64,000 bases of DNA. It comes from Candidatus Sulfotelmatobacter sp. Lineage in GTDB: Bacteria > Acidobacteriota > Terriglobia > Terriglobales > Acidobacteriaceae. Below, piece after piece: positions 51,237-60,383 of this stretch. Under the pieces are notes generated by a model. It was not told the origin of the DNA. It saw nothing but the letters and a program-made list of their open reading frames with translations, and did not search any database. The stretch covers positions 62,001 to 126,000 of the forward strand of contig JADGNQ010000004.1 in assembly GCA_017883385.1 (NCBI GenBank). Direction: 5' to 3'. The position numbers were made by a program, and so were the translations under genes. The first letter of the stretch is position 1. Each line of letters begins with the position of its first letter.

Positions 51237-52585
51237 TTGCCGTTCTTTGCCAAAAATCTCTCGATAAACCCCGTATCAATCTTCCCCGCCCGGAAGTCTT
51301 CGTCTGCCAAGATTTTCCGGTGCAGCGGGATCGTCGTATACACGCCCTCAACAATAAACATCTCCAGCGCACGCGCCATGCGCGAGACCGCTTCGCCGCG
51401 GTCCTTGCCGCGCACAATGAGCTTGGCAATCAGAGAATCGTAGTACGGCGGAATCACACCCTCGGCATAGGCGGCGGTGTCGACTCGCACACCAGTCCCG
51501 CCGGGCGGATGAAACGCGGTGATCTTCCCGGCCGACGGAGTGAATTTTTCGGGATGCTCCGCGTTGATGCGGCACTCAATGGAATGGCCGCGGTGCACAA
51601 TCGGTCCCTGCAAGACATCGCGCATGTGCGCCCCGGCGGCAATCATGATCTGGCTCTTGACCAGGTCGACATCCGTGACCATCTCCGTGACCGGATGCTC
51701 CACTTGAATGCGGGTGTTCATCTCGATGAAGTGCAGGCGGCGGTCCTGGTCCATCAGAAATTCAATTGTGCCCGCGTTCGTGTACCCGATCGCCGCCAAT
51801 GACTTGCACAGGACCGCGCCGATCTGGTCCCGCAACTCGGGCGTCACCTGCGTGGAAGGCGACTCCTCCAGCAGCTTCTGGTGACGGCGCTGGATGGAAC
51901 ACTCGCGCTCGCCCAGGCTCACCACGTTGCCGTGCTCGTCGGCCAGCACCTGAAACTCAATGTGCCGCGGATGCTCGACGTACTTCTCCATATAAAGATC
52001 GCCATTGCCGAAGGCCCCCGCCGCCTCCGCCTGCGCCGCCTTGAACAGGCCCGGGAGTTCCTCTTCGTTGCGGACGATGCGCATGCCGCGTCCGCCGCCT
52101 CCGGCCGACGCTTTCACGATCACCGGGAAGCCCACCTGCTTCGCCCACTCGACTGCCTCGCCATCCGACGCGATGATTCCATCCGACCCAGGCAAGATTG
52201 GCACGCCTGCCTGCTTCATGGCCGCGCGGGCCTTTTCCTTCTCGCCCATCAAGCGAGTCACTTCGGGCCGCGGGCCAATGAACTTGATTCCGCTGGTTTC
52301 GCACACTTCGGCGAAGTTGGCGTTTTCCGCCAGCAGCCCGTAGCCGGGATGCACCGCTTCCACGTTGGCAATCTCCGCCGCGCTAATTACCGCGGGAATG
52401 TTCAAGTAGCTGAGCGCCAGTTGTGGCGGCCCGATGCAGATGGCCTCGTCAGCAAAACGCACAGGCAACGAGTTGCGGTCGGCCTCGCTGTAAATGGCGA
52501 CCGTGCGGATGCCCAGTTCCTTGCACGCGCAAATCACGCGCAGCGCAATTTCTCCGCGATTGGCAATCAGGATCTTCTTGAACAT
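51230..52585 (-). CDS. accC: Acetyl-CoA carboxylase, biotin carboxylase subunit
   Basis: ATP-dependent carboxylation of biotin on AccB, first step of fatty-acid synthesis. 451 residues: N-terminal [20 protein letters not shown], the ATP-grasp Gly-rich loop [26 protein letters not shown], the catalytic region [17 protein letters not shown] and the C-terminal domain. Third gene of the M24 peptidase-accB-accC operon. Its last codons and TAG lie in repeat B copy 2, so the C-terminus (LAKNGKT) may have been reshaped by the repeat. Confidence 0.97.
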   Translation of the reverse strand: MFKKILIANRGEIALRVICACKELGIRTVAIYSEADRNSLPVRFADEAICIGPPQLALSYLNIPAVISAAEIANVEAVHPGYGLLAENANFAEVCETSGIKFIGPRPEVTRLMGEKEKARAAMKQAGVPILPGSDGIIASDGEAVEWAKQVGFPVIVKASAGGGGRGMRIVRNEEELPGLFKAAQAEAAGAFGNGDLYMEKYVEHPRHIEFQVLADEHGNVVSLGERECSIQRRHQKLLEESPSTQVTPELRDQIGAVLCKSLAAIGYTNAGTIEFLMDQDRRLHFIEMNTRIQVEHPVTEMVTDVDLVKSQIMIAAGAHMRDVLQGPIVHRGHSIECRINAEHPEKFTPSAGKITAFHPPGGTGVRVDTAAYAEGVIPPYYDSLIAKLIVRGKDRGEAVSRMARALEMFIVEGVYTTIPLHRKILADEDFRAGKIDTGFIERFLAKNGKT

Positions 52586-52587
52586 GA

Positions 52588-52625
52588 AATTCAGCTTTCA
52601 GCTCTCGGCTGTCAGCTCTCAGCTA
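52588..52625. repeat. Short AGCT repeats, family G, between accB and accC
   Basis: TTCAGCTTTCAGCTCTC, GGCTGTCAGCTCTCAGC: direct repeats of the word CAGCTCT / CAGCTTT in the 133-base gap. Similar to the run at 15184. Confidence 0.55.
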
Positions 52626-52718
52626 ACACTCTTTCACGGCGTTGGGCGTTGGAAACGGTCCCGCTGGAGGAAACAACAAAGAGCGCGTCTCGGCGCGCCT
52701 CAACAGGAAATCCAGGAT

Positions 52719-53213
52719 TCACTTCTTCGGCCTTATCACGAACAGATCCTGGCCGTATTCAATGGGCTGGCCGTTGGCCGCGAGCTTCTTGACAATCTCC
52801 CCGGCGACGTCCGACTCAATCTCGTTCAGCAGTTTCATCGCCTCAACGATGCAGAGCACTTGCCCCACTTCCACCGTGTCTCCGGCTTTCACGAACGGGG
52901 GAGACCCCGGCGAGGGTGACTCGTAGAACGTCCCCACAATGGGCGACTTCACCATGTGGAGCCCCTCCTCAGGAACGGGCTCTGCGGGCGTGGCCGCTGC
53001 CGGCGGAGAAACCACGGGCATACCACCCACTTCGGGCGCGGGCCCCGGAGCCGGTGGCACGGCAAAGAAGCGCGGCTCACCGTGCGTATGGACGATGGTA
53101 TGCTCCCCGGCGCGCTTGATCCGCACTTTGACATCGCCGCGCTCCAGCTCAAACTCGGCAATGTCCTTTTCGATTAAGAACTCGATCAGCTCTTTCAGCT
53201 CTTTTTGATTCAT
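52719..53213 (-). CDS. accB: Acetyl-CoA carboxylase biotin carboxyl carrier protein
   Basis: Carries biotin between AccC and the carboxyltransferase. 164 residues: helical N-terminus (ELKELIEFLIEKDIAEFEL), Pro/Ala linker at about 50-85 and the biotinyl domain (VKSPIVGTFYESPSPGSPPFVKAGD, EAMKLLNEIESD) with the modified K127. No Shine-Dalgarno is seen before the ATG; instead the leader consists of four 12-base tandem repeats (53215-53262). Second gene after the M24 peptidase. Confidence 0.97.
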   Translation of the reverse strand: MNQKELKELIEFLIEKDIAEFELERGDVKVRIKRAGEHTIVHTHGEPRFFAVPPAPGPAPEVGGMPVVSPPAAATPAEPVPEEGLHMVKSPIVGTFYESPSPGSPPFVKAGDTVEVGQVLCIVEAMKLLNEIESDVAGEIVKKLAANGQPIEYGQDLFVIRPKK

Positions 53214-53214
53214 T

Positions 53215-53262
53215 CTGATGTTCGAACTGACGTACGAACCGACGTACGAAATGACGTCCGGT
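53215..53262. repeat. Four 12-base tandem repeats in the accB leader
   Basis: Plus strand units: CTGATGTTCGAA, CTGACGTACGAA, CCGACGTACGAA, ATGACGTCCGGT. They start two bases before the accB ATG and contain the palindrome CGTACG or ACGT. Could be binding sites for a regulator or for a translational control, or simply a slipped leader. Confidence 0.75.
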
Positions 53263-53354
53263 GGGACCGCTTGCCATCCTCGCTGCGCACCCGATTGGGG
53301 GGGCGCGAAGAAGCCGGGCGTGGATCCTGCCCGGCTGAAAAGTAGCCAAGAAGA

Positions 53355-54443
53355 CTAGACCGCTAGAAAATCCTTGCTCGTCGGCGTCAACACCTCACAA
53401 CCTCCGGCCGTGACCGCCACCATGTCCTCGATCCTCACGCCCCATTTGCCGGGGAAGTATACTCCCGGCTCGATCGTGATGACCATCCCGGGCTGCAGAA
53501 TCTCGCGCTGCCCGTCCGCGACTCTGGGGCTTTCGTGAATCTCGAGCCCCACACCATGCCCGGTCGAGTGAGTGAAATAGCGCCCTAACCCGGCCTTCCG
53601 CAATACCTCACGAGCTGCCGCGTCGATCTCACCCACGGCAATACCGGGCCGCACAGCGTCGGTCGCGGCCTGCTGCGCCTCCCGCACCGCCTCGTAGGCC
53701 CGGCGCGCGTCCTCCGGAACTGCCCCCACCCAAACAGTGCGGGTCTGATCTGAACAATAACCTGAAAGTATAACACCGAAGTCGCAGACTACGAATCCAC
53801 CCGGGCCAATCGGCCGTTCGGAGGCGCGCCCGTGGGGCAGCGCCGACCTCGCTCCCGAAGCAATGATGGTGGGAAAAGACATTTCCTCAACTCCGGCACA
53901 GCGGGCTGCATACTCCATTTCCGCCGCCACCTCGGCCTCCTTCACTCCGGGATGCAGGACCTGAAGTGCCCGGTCGAATAACTTTGCTCCCAGGGTCACC
54001 GCGGCGCGGATTCGTACCAGTTCTTCGTCGTCCTTGATCATCCGGTCGCGCTCGACCAGGGGGGGCGCATCCTTAAGCCGGACGCCGGAAGGCCGCAGCT
54101 TGGTCAGACGCTTCTTGTCCGCGAGAGTAAAGTGCTCGGCCTCGATGCCGATCGTCCAGGCCCGCGCCCGTTTGCGACGCTGCCCCCAAAATTCTCCCAG
54201 GGCCTGCAGCACCGACTTGCGCGCTATCACGACCTTCGCAGCCTTCACTTCATCATGCGCCTGGGTATCGTAGCGAACGTCAGTAAAGAAGGTGCTGCTG
54301 GAGTCTTCCATAAGCAGAAACCCGGCACTTCCGGTAAACCCGCAGAGGTATCGGATGTTGGGAAGATGGCTGATCAGCAGGGCATCAAACCGCGTGGTGG
54401 AAAGATGCTCCCGCAATTTCTTCTGGCGCGCCTGGAAATCCAT
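53355..54443 (-). CDS. Xaa-Pro aminopeptidase-like M24 metallopeptidase
   Basis: Removes N-terminal residues next to proline; cytoplasmic. 362 residues from ATG 54443. N-terminal creatinase-like domain (ISHLPNIRYLCGFTGSAGFLL), then the pita-bread fold with the metal ligands: D in VCDFGVILSGYCSDQTRTVWVG (two Asp), H in HSTGHGVGLEIHE, E in ITIEPGVYFPG and E in VRIEDMVAV. All five ligands are present. M24 peptidase followed by accB and accC is a gene order seen in several bacteria, probably one operon. Confidence 0.93.
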   Translation of the reverse strand: MDFQARQKKLREHLSTTRFDALLISHLPNIRYLCGFTGSAGFLLMEDSSSTFFTDVRYDTQAHDEVKAAKVVIARKSVLQALGEFWGQRRKRARAWTIGIEAEHFTLADKKRLTKLRPSGVRLKDAPPLVERDRMIKDDEELVRIRAAVTLGAKLFDRALQVLHPGVKEAEVAAEMEYAARCAGVEEMSFPTIIASGARSALPHGRASERPIGPGGFVVCDFGVILSGYCSDQTRTVWVGAVPEDARRAYEAVREAQQAATDAVRPGIAVGEIDAAAREVLRKAGLGRYFTHSTGHGVGLEIHESPRVADGQREILQPGMVITIEPGVYFPGKWGVRIEDMVAVTAGGCEVLTPTSKDFLAV

Positions 54444-54536
54444 TGGGGTGAGTGTAACAAGAAGTACCGCGTATCGAGTACCGAGGGACACTGGAATTCG
54501 ATCGAGACTCGCGACTCGGTACCGGCTTCAAACGCG

Positions 54537-54574
54537 AAACCGCCGCCCTGACAGGTTCTTCAGGCCGGCGGTTT
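54537..54574 (-). terminator. Possible terminator hairpin downstream of pilQ
   Basis: AAACCGCCGCCCTGA pairs with TCAGGCCGGCGGTTT around the loop CAGGTTCT; one mismatch. It lies 34 bases past the pilQ stop. There is no long T run, so it may be a stem that only aids termination. Confidence 0.55.
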
Positions 54575-54607
54575 CAATCTTCTAACTCGCTGCTATGTCT
54601 GACGCTG

Positions 54608-56692
54608 TTACGTCTGAATGATTCGCGGCGTGATGAAGAAAATCAGTTCCTGGTTCGACGTGTTCACCTGCGTGTGCTTGAACAGGTTGCCCAGGTACGG
54701 AATGTTGCCCAGCAACGGCACCTGCGTGATGTTGATCGAGTTCTGCGTCTGAATGACGCCGCCGATCACCACCGTGCCGCCGTCGGTCACCAGTACTTGC
54801 GTAGTAGCCTGCTGGGTAATCAGTTCTGGGTTGCCCTGCACTTCCTGACCGAAGTTCGGAGTGGTGTTTTCCACGTCCACGTTCAGGAAGATGGTGTTTT
54901 CCGACGTGATCTGCGGAGTCACCGTCAACCGCAGGAAAGCGTCGACGTAGGTCACGGTCGGAGGACCGCCCAACTGCGCCTGCGTCACGATCGGCACGCG
55001 CACGCCCTGCTTCACGAAGGCCTGGATGTTGTTCTGGGTGACGACCCGCGGACGAGACAGCACTTTCAACAGGCCGCGCGACTCCGCCAGCGACAGAATC
55101 GCATCGATACGGACGTTGTTGCTGGCGTTGATGAAGCTCAAGCCGCTTGACGGACTGGTGACTCCCAGATTCGAGAACAGCGGAATCGAGGATCCCGTGG
55201 TGCTGCCGCCTGACCCGGGCACAGTGACGTAGCCCGGAGTAAGCCCGCCGACGGTGGTCGGCGACGAACCGGCCGCCTGGTTTCCGCCGATAGCGCTGTG
55301 GCCATTGCCCCAGCCAAAGCCGAGCTGGGTGCCGATGTCCCGCGCAAACTGGCGGGTAGCGGCGACCACTCGAGCTTCAATTTCGACTTCCTGCGTCTTG
55401 CGGTCCAGCTGCGTCAGCAGGCGGTCGATGGTCGGAATCGTTTTCGGAATGTCGTTGATGATAACCGCGTTGGTGCGGTTATCGGCCACCACATCTCCGC
55501 GCTGCGAGAGGAATTTCTTTACCGTAACAATGACGTCTTGTGCCTTGGCATAGCTAAGGAAGCGGGTCACCGAGACCTTCTCGACGGCCAGCGCTTCGGA
55601 TTCGATCTGGGCCCGGCGGGAATCGGCTTCGTGCTTCAGAGTGTCCACGGTCGCGATGCGCAGGACGTTGCCTTCCAGCTCGCGCGCCAGTTCGTTGTTC
55701 TTGAGCACGATGTCGAGCGCCTGATCCCACGGCACATCATCGAGCACCACGGTCAGCGTGCCGTGCACATTAGGATCGAGCACTACGTTCAGGCCGCTGA
55801 TTTCGTGAATGAGGCGGAAGAAATCCTTCAGGTCGACGTCTTTCAAGTTCACCGAGATCGGTTCGCCCGTGTACTTCGGTCCGGTCACAGCAGACTGTTG
55901 CCCGGCTTGAGCTTTTTGCTCCGCGGCCAGATTCACTGCGGGCGTGATGGTTGGGGCAGGATTCTGAGCCTGCGCCGCATTCACACTCACCGGAAGCAAT
56001 TGCGCCGCAGTCTTGTCGGAGAACCGCAACGCGGCCTCCTGGGCGCGAACCGTAGGCTCGGCCGCCGCGTCGTTCTTCTTCGCGTCGTTGTTCGTGGCTT
56101 GATAAGAAGGCTCGACGAACACAAAGTCTGTGGGCGCAGCCGAATCCGCAGTCGGCTTCGTCGCCGGCGTGGATTGTGCCTTCGGCGCGGACCTGGCGTC
56201 GATTACGCGTGGCGCGAAGGGCGACATTGGCTTGCCAGCAGGAACCGGCGAGCTCGCGGCCACCGTCTTTGACTCCGTAACGGGAGCGGCCTTGGCCGTA
56301 GAATTCGCATGCAGGGTCAGCACCAGCTTGCCCGCAGGGCCCGGCGTCAGGTCATAGGTGCAGGCCTGGTCGAGGTCGACGACGATGCGCGTGGTCGGAG
56401 GCGTCTGGCCATCCGTGCCAATGCGCACGCCCTTGACCCCTGCCTTGCCTACCGCGATGTGGCGCTGCCCAGTCGCCATAACGGTCGACGGCAGATCCAC
56501 CACCACGCGGGCGGGCGAGTCCAGAGTGCTGAGCTTCGGCGTAATTACCCCGCTGGAGCTCATCTCGACCCGGATATCGTCCGTGCCCCGGACTACGTTG
56601 ACTCGATCGAGCTGGCTCGGCGTCTGGGCGGCCGCAGCCCCCACCACCAAAATCAGCAACGATACGAACATTGTCAGTTGTTGCTTTCGCAT
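54608..56692 (-). CDS. pilQ: Type IV pilus secretin PilQ
   Basis: Outer-membrane secretin ring through which the pilus leaves. 694 residues: signal peptide (LTMFVSLLILVVGAAAAQ), AMIN domain (about 25-125; ARVVVDLPSTV, GKLVLTLHA), an Ala/Pro/Thr linker, STN/secretin N domains (ISVNLKDVDLKDFFRLIHEISGLNVV, VTRFLSYAKAQDVIVTVKKFL, AVIINDIPKTIPTIDRLL) and the secretin core (VLSRPRVVTQNNIQAFVKQGVRVP, VTDGGTVVIGGVIQ). Last gene of pilMNOPQ, 88 bases after pilP. The AMIN domain is closely similar to that of the neighbouring pilP. Confidence 0.96.
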   Translation of the reverse strand: MRKQQLTMFVSLLILVVGAAAAQTPSQLDRVNVVRGTDDIRVEMSSSGVITPKLSTLDSPARVVVDLPSTVMATGQRHIAVGKAGVKGVRIGTDGQTPPTTRIVVDLDQACTYDLTPGPAGKLVLTLHANSTAKAAPVTESKTVAASSPVPAGKPMSPFAPRVIDARSAPKAQSTPATKPTADSAAPTDFVFVEPSYQATNNDAKKNDAAAEPTVRAQEAALRFSDKTAAQLLPVSVNAAQAQNPAPTITPAVNLAAEQKAQAGQQSAVTGPKYTGEPISVNLKDVDLKDFFRLIHEISGLNVVLDPNVHGTLTVVLDDVPWDQALDIVLKNNELARELEGNVLRIATVDTLKHEADSRRAQIESEALAVEKVSVTRFLSYAKAQDVIVTVKKFLSQRGDVVADNRTNAVIINDIPKTIPTIDRLLTQLDRKTQEVEIEARVVAATRQFARDIGTQLGFGWGNGHSAIGGNQAAGSSPTTVGGLTPGYVTVPGSGGSTTGSSIPLFSNLGVTSPSSGLSFINASNNVRIDAILSLAESRGLLKVLSRPRVVTQNNIQAFVKQGVRVPIVTQAQLGGPPTVTYVDAFLRLTVTPQITSENTIFLNVDVENTTPNFGQEVQGNPELITQQATTQVLVTDGGTVVIGGVIQTQNSINITQVPLLGNIPYLGNLFKHTQVNTSNQELIFFITPRIIQT

Positions 56693-56780
56693 TTCGCCTC
56701 TCCCCACCCGCGGGCCTGGCCCGCGTGTCCTTCTTCAAACTTGATATCGGCGTTCCGGTTTCCGGGTTGCGCCGTCCTGC

Positions 56781-58034
56781 TTAAACCGCCGGCGTGAAGA
56801 TTCTCTTTACCACTTCCCGCGTGAACGATTTGCCCAGTTTGTCCTGTATCGTCTCCTGGAACACCACCGAATCACCCGTGATCCGCACCACGTAGCCGTT
56901 AAATACCGGGTCGTTTTCCCGCAGAAAGTACGCCTTGTTCAGGTTGTTGGTGACGACCGCAATAAATCCGCTCTCGGACTTCACCACTCCCCGCAGATTG
57001 ATGTTGCCGATCTCCAGGCACTTCTTCCCGGTCGAACAGCCCGAACCGTTCTGCTGCACGACCGGGCTGAAGAACGGATCGCGTTTCCCGCTCATCGCCC
57101 ATTTCTTGTCTTCTGGCTTGGGCTGCTTGGAGTTCTCACCGATCTTGCTCACTTCGGCTGCGGGCGCGCTCTTGGCCGCCACGATCGCAGGCTTGGTCTC
57201 TTTCGTTTCTTTCGTTTCTTTGGCCGCTACCTGCTTCTCCGTCGCCGGCTTCGCGGCAGTCTTCGCTGTGACCGCAGGCGTACTGACTGCAGTCTTCGCC
57301 GCCACCGTCTTCGGTTGCGCCGCGGATACGGCGGGCTTCAGTGCGGTCGGCTTCAATGTAGCTGCCTTCACCGGAGCTGGATTACTCTTTGCCACCGCTG
57401 GGGCCTCGCCCTGGGTATGCAGAGTCAGGACCAGCTTGCCGTCCACGCCCGGAGTCAACTCATAGGCCAAGGCCTTCTCCAGGTCGACCACGATGCTGGT
57501 CGTTGGAGGAGTCTTGCCATCCATGCCGATGCGCACGCCCTTAACCCCGGCGTTGCCCACAGGAATCTTGCTTTGTGCGCTGCCAATGACCGTCTCCGGC
57601 AGTTCCACGACCACCCGGGCCGGCGAATTCAGTTTGCTCACCCTTGGCGTGACCGCCTGGCTCGAGCTGATCTCGATCTGGACGCTGTCCGAACTCTGGA
57701 CCACGTTCACTTTCTGGAGCTGGTTGTGCGGACCGGAAACCGACGCTGCCTTCGGCGCGGGAGCTGGCGCAGCCGAGGCCGGCTTGGCCCCCGGAATTGC
57801 CGCTGGCTTCACCGCGGGAGCCGGAGCTCCCGGTGCCGGCTTGGCTGTCCGCGGCACTCCCGCCGCTTCCAGAGCCGCGTTGGTATCGTTGGCCTGCTTC
57901 TGCTGCAGCGATTTTGCAATGCTGCGCGCGTTGTCGATGGCGTCCGTGTTCTGTGCCACAGCCTTCGTGGCCGCAAACCCGCTCACCATCAGTGCCATTG
58001 CCAGAATGCCTGTCGTCGTCAGCTTCATAGCCAT
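56781..58034 (-). CDS. pilP: Type IV pilus assembly protein PilP with AMIN domain
   Basis: 417 residues, much longer than ordinary PilP lipoproteins (about 175). Signal peptide, Ala/Pro linker, AMIN domain (about 120-215; ARVVVELPETV, GKLVLTLHTQ), a Lys/Ala/Thr linker rich in KETKETKET, and the PilP-like C-terminal domain (GKRDPFFSPVV, INLRGVVKSESGFIAVVTNN, FLRENDPVFNGYVVRI). It links the inner-membrane PilNO complex to the secretin. Starts 2 bases after the pilO stop. Cys in CSTGKKCLE may form a disulfide. Confidence 0.92.
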   Translation of the reverse strand: MAMKLTTTGILAMALMVSGFAATKAVAQNTDAIDNARSIAKSLQQKQANDTNAALEAAGVPRTAKPAPGAPAPAVKPAAIPGAKPASAAPAPAPKAASVSGPHNQLQKVNVVQSSDSVQIEISSSQAVTPRVSKLNSPARVVVELPETVIGSAQSKIPVGNAGVKGVRIGMDGKTPPTTSIVVDLEKALAYELTPGVDGKLVLTLHTQGEAPAVAKSNPAPVKAATLKPTALKPAVSAAQPKTVAAKTAVSTPAVTAKTAAKPATEKQVAAKETKETKETKPAIVAAKSAPAAEVSKIGENSKQPKPEDKKWAMSGKRDPFFSPVVQQNGSGCSTGKKCLEIGNINLRGVVKSESGFIAVVTNNLNKAYFLRENDPVFNGYVVRITGDSVVFQETIQDKLGKSFTREVVKRIFTPAV

Positions 58035-58036
58035 CC

Positions 58037-58681
58037 CTACTTCGCGGCCGGCGTTCCGGGTTTAGACCCGGCGCCAGCTCCTGAAGGTTGCAAATCGTGA
58101 CTGAAGTATGTGGTCGCCGTGAAAGACGCCACTACACTCTCGTTGGGCGCGTACTGGTACGTGTGCTTGATCTTCGCGCCCCCTGGAATCCGCGTCGTCG
58201 ACACCAGCAGTCCGCTGATATTGACAATCCGCTCCAGCTTGCTCACACGGTCGAAAAAGTTCACCGCCGAGTAATAGGGCCCGTCCAGCTCGAGGTCGAA
58301 GGGCACTTCCGTGTAGTACTGCTGCGACTTCGTATCTTTGGCCTTGTAGCGCCGCAGTTCCACGCCCGCCTTCTGCGCTTCTCCGTCCAGCATGGTGATG
58401 AACTGATCCACCAGCTTTTCATCGGGCACGATGCGCTGCTCGATTTCCAGCTGTTGTTTCAGTTCCGCCAGCTGCTGCTCGATCTGCTTCAGCTTGGGCC
58501 GGTAGGACTCGAGTTCGTTGTTTTCCCGAATCTTGTCTTCGAGGGCGTGCTGCGCCGAGGTGTTCTTCTCGTTCTGAGTCTTGAACACCGTGAAGTACAG
58601 GGCCGCCGTTACCAAGGCACCCCCGACGATCACCGCTCCCCACTGCTTGATGCCTGACAGTTCGTTAAAATTCATCGCCAT
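58037..58681 (-). CDS. pilO: Type IV pilus assembly protein PilO
   Basis: Inner-membrane alignment-complex protein, 214 residues: short cytoplasmic part, one membrane helix (WGAVIVGGALVTAALYFTVF), a coiled coil (about 38-80; DKIRENNELESYRPKLKQIEQQLAELKQQLEIEQ) and a periplasmic ferredoxin-like domain. Pairs with PilN. It is 10 bases after pilN and 2 bases before pilP. Confidence 0.94.
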   Translation of the reverse strand: MAMNFNELSGIKQWGAVIVGGALVTAALYFTVFKTQNEKNTSAQHALEDKIRENNELESYRPKLKQIEQQLAELKQQLEIEQRIVPDEKLVDQFITMLDGEAQKAGVELRRYKAKDTKSQQYYTEVPFDLELDGPYYSAVNFFDRVSKLERIVNISGLLVSTTRIPGGAKIKHTYQYAPNESVVASFTATTYFSHDLQPSGAGAGSKPGTPAAK

Positions 58682-58691
58682 AGGTCTGCCT

Positions 58692-59282
58692 CTACGACTT
58701 TCCCTTCTCGCAGTTCAAGGTGAACTGGAACGCCTGCATGTCTTTGATCTGCTCGTCCTGATACGTTTCGTCGATCTCGACGTTTCTGAAGTACCCGGTC
58801 TTCTGCAGGTTCGCAATCAGGTTGGCCACGGCATCCGTACTGAGCGCCGTCCCTTCCAGTTTCACCATCGGCCCGGTGTCATCCATCTTGCTCAGCCACA
58901 CCGCCTCGGTGTTGTTGACCGTCTCGCCCAGCATGGCCAGCAGGTTCACTGGGCCGGTCTGGTTCGAGCGCAGTCCATCGATCACGTCCACGCGCCGCTT
59001 GTAGTTGTCGGCCTGGGTCTGGCGCTCCAGGAAGTGCGCCTTCACGTCCGCCAGTTCACGGTTATGCTGTTCCGCCGTTTTCATCTGGGTTGCGATCGCC
59101 TTGGACTGGTGATCCAGCCGGGACCAGTAGCCCAGATTGAACAACCCGACCAGCACCAGCACCACCAGGATCTTCAGCTTGGGCGAACCCATATCGCCCA
59201 TTTCCATCGATGGCATCGACGGACCGCCGCCGCCCCGTTTGTTTTTGCCCTTGGAATTTTCGAGCAGGTTGATTTTGATCAT
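58692..59282 (-). CDS. pilN: Type IV pilus assembly protein PilN
   Basis: 196-residue inner-membrane protein. The N-terminal MIKINLLENS is the PilM-binding motif, followed by a Lys/Gly-rich spacer, a membrane helix (LKILVVLVLVGLFNLGYW), a coiled coil (QSKAIATQMKTAEQHNRELADVKAHFLER) and a periplasmic ferredoxin-like domain. Its ATG overlaps the pilM stop by four bases (ATGA). Confidence 0.95.
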   Translation of the reverse strand: MIKINLLENSKGKNKRGGGGPSMPSMEMGDMGSPKLKILVVLVLVGLFNLGYWSRLDHQSKAIATQMKTAEQHNRELADVKAHFLERQTQADNYKRRVDVIDGLRSNQTGPVNLLAMLGETVNNTEAVWLSKMDDTGPMVKLEGTALSTDAVANLIANLQKTGYFRNVEIDETYQDEQIKDMQAFQFTLNCEKGKS

Positions 59283-60334
59283 AGGGATTCAAAGCTCCTC
59301 AGGGCCAGGCCTACCGCCACTGCCATCTGGCCGGGGTTCTGCTCTACCAGTTCCGCTCCGTGTCCGTCTAACGGCGGCGTCACCCGCTGGAACGGATTCA
59401 ACAACTCCACCGGCATGGAGAACTCCTGCCGCAACGCTTCCACCAGGCCCGGCACCTTTGACGAACCGCCCGCCAGGTAGATCTTCTCGATGTGCTCGCC
59501 GGCCGCGCTGGCCCGGAAGAAATCGAACGTCTTCTGAATTTCCAGCACGATGATCTCGGTGACCTGTTGCAGGATCGGCTGTTTCGCGTCCTCGCTCACC
59601 GTGCCCACCTTGTTGCCCAGCTTCAGCGATTCGGCATCGTCAAAGCTCAGGTCCAGTTCTTTCTGCAGTGAATCGGTGTACTGATGCCCGCCCACGCTCA
59701 CATCGCGCGGGAACAGCGGCGTCGTACCCTTCACGATGTTGATGTTCATCACGCTGGCGCCCAGGTTCAAGAGCGCCACCACCTGGCCCGGCGCCGGCTG
59801 GTAGTTGTACTCGTAGCAGTTCTGCAGAGCCAGCGCGTCTATGTCGACGATAGCCGGGGTGCGTCCTGACATCGAGAGTACGTTGGTGTAGTTCAGAATC
59901 TTGTCCTTCTTCACCGCGACCAGCAGGACGTCCATCTGCGGACTGCCCACTTCGTCCGAGAGAATCTGGTAGTCCAGACTCACATCGGCCAGATCGAAGG
60001 GAATGTGCTGCGCCGCTTCCTTCTCGATGGTCTCGGCCAGTTCCTGGTCGCTCATCGAGGGCAGCGAGATCTTTTTCACGATCACCGAGTGCCCGCTCAC
60101 CGCGGTGGCCACAGCCTTGGTCTTGATTTGGTTGTCGAGGAACAGCTTCGAAATCGCGCTCGAAACCGTGCCCGAGTCCACGATCATCGAATCGACCACG
60201 ATGTCAGAGGACAGTGGTTCCAGCCCCAGGTGTACCACTTCAACCTGGCCACCCTTCTTTTTGAGCTCGACTGCCTTGATGCTCGAGGAGCCTACATCCA
60301 GGCCAACAATGGACTTCGATCCGATTCCAAACAT
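59279..60334 (-). CDS. pilM: Type IV pilus assembly ATPase-like protein PilM
   Basis: Actin-like cytoplasmic protein that binds PilN. 351 residues: SIVGLDVGSSSIKAVELKK (phosphate-1 loop), ALLNLGASVMNINIV (phosphate-2), IYLAGGSSKVPGLVEAL (adenosine region), matching the FtsA/PilM fold. It precedes pilNOPQ and follows a small DNA-binding gene by 49 bases. Confidence 0.95.
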   Translation of the reverse strand: MFGIGSKSIVGLDVGSSSIKAVELKKKGGQVEVVHLGLEPLSSDIVVDSMIVDSGTVSSAISKLFLDNQIKTKAVATAVSGHSVIVKKISLPSMSDQELAETIEKEAAQHIPFDLADVSLDYQILSDEVGSPQMDVLLVAVKKDKILNYTNVLSMSGRTPAIVDIDALALQNCYEYNYQPAPGQVVALLNLGASVMNINIVKGTTPLFPRDVSVGGHQYTDSLQKELDLSFDDAESLKLGNKVGTVSEDAKQPILQQVTEIIVLEIQKTFDFFRASAAGEHIEKIYLAGGSSKVPGLVEALRQEFSMPVELLNPFQRVTPPLDGHGAELVEQNPGQMAVAVGLALRSFESL

Positions 60335-60383
60335 GTGCCCACCTTTTTGTGTGGCGCGGGCACTTTTGCCCGCGACGTTTTTC

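Noticed and set aside
53149-53349. Minus-strand ORF upstream of accB (66 residues)
   Set aside because: Overlaps the accB start in another frame and consists partly of the 12-base tandem repeats.
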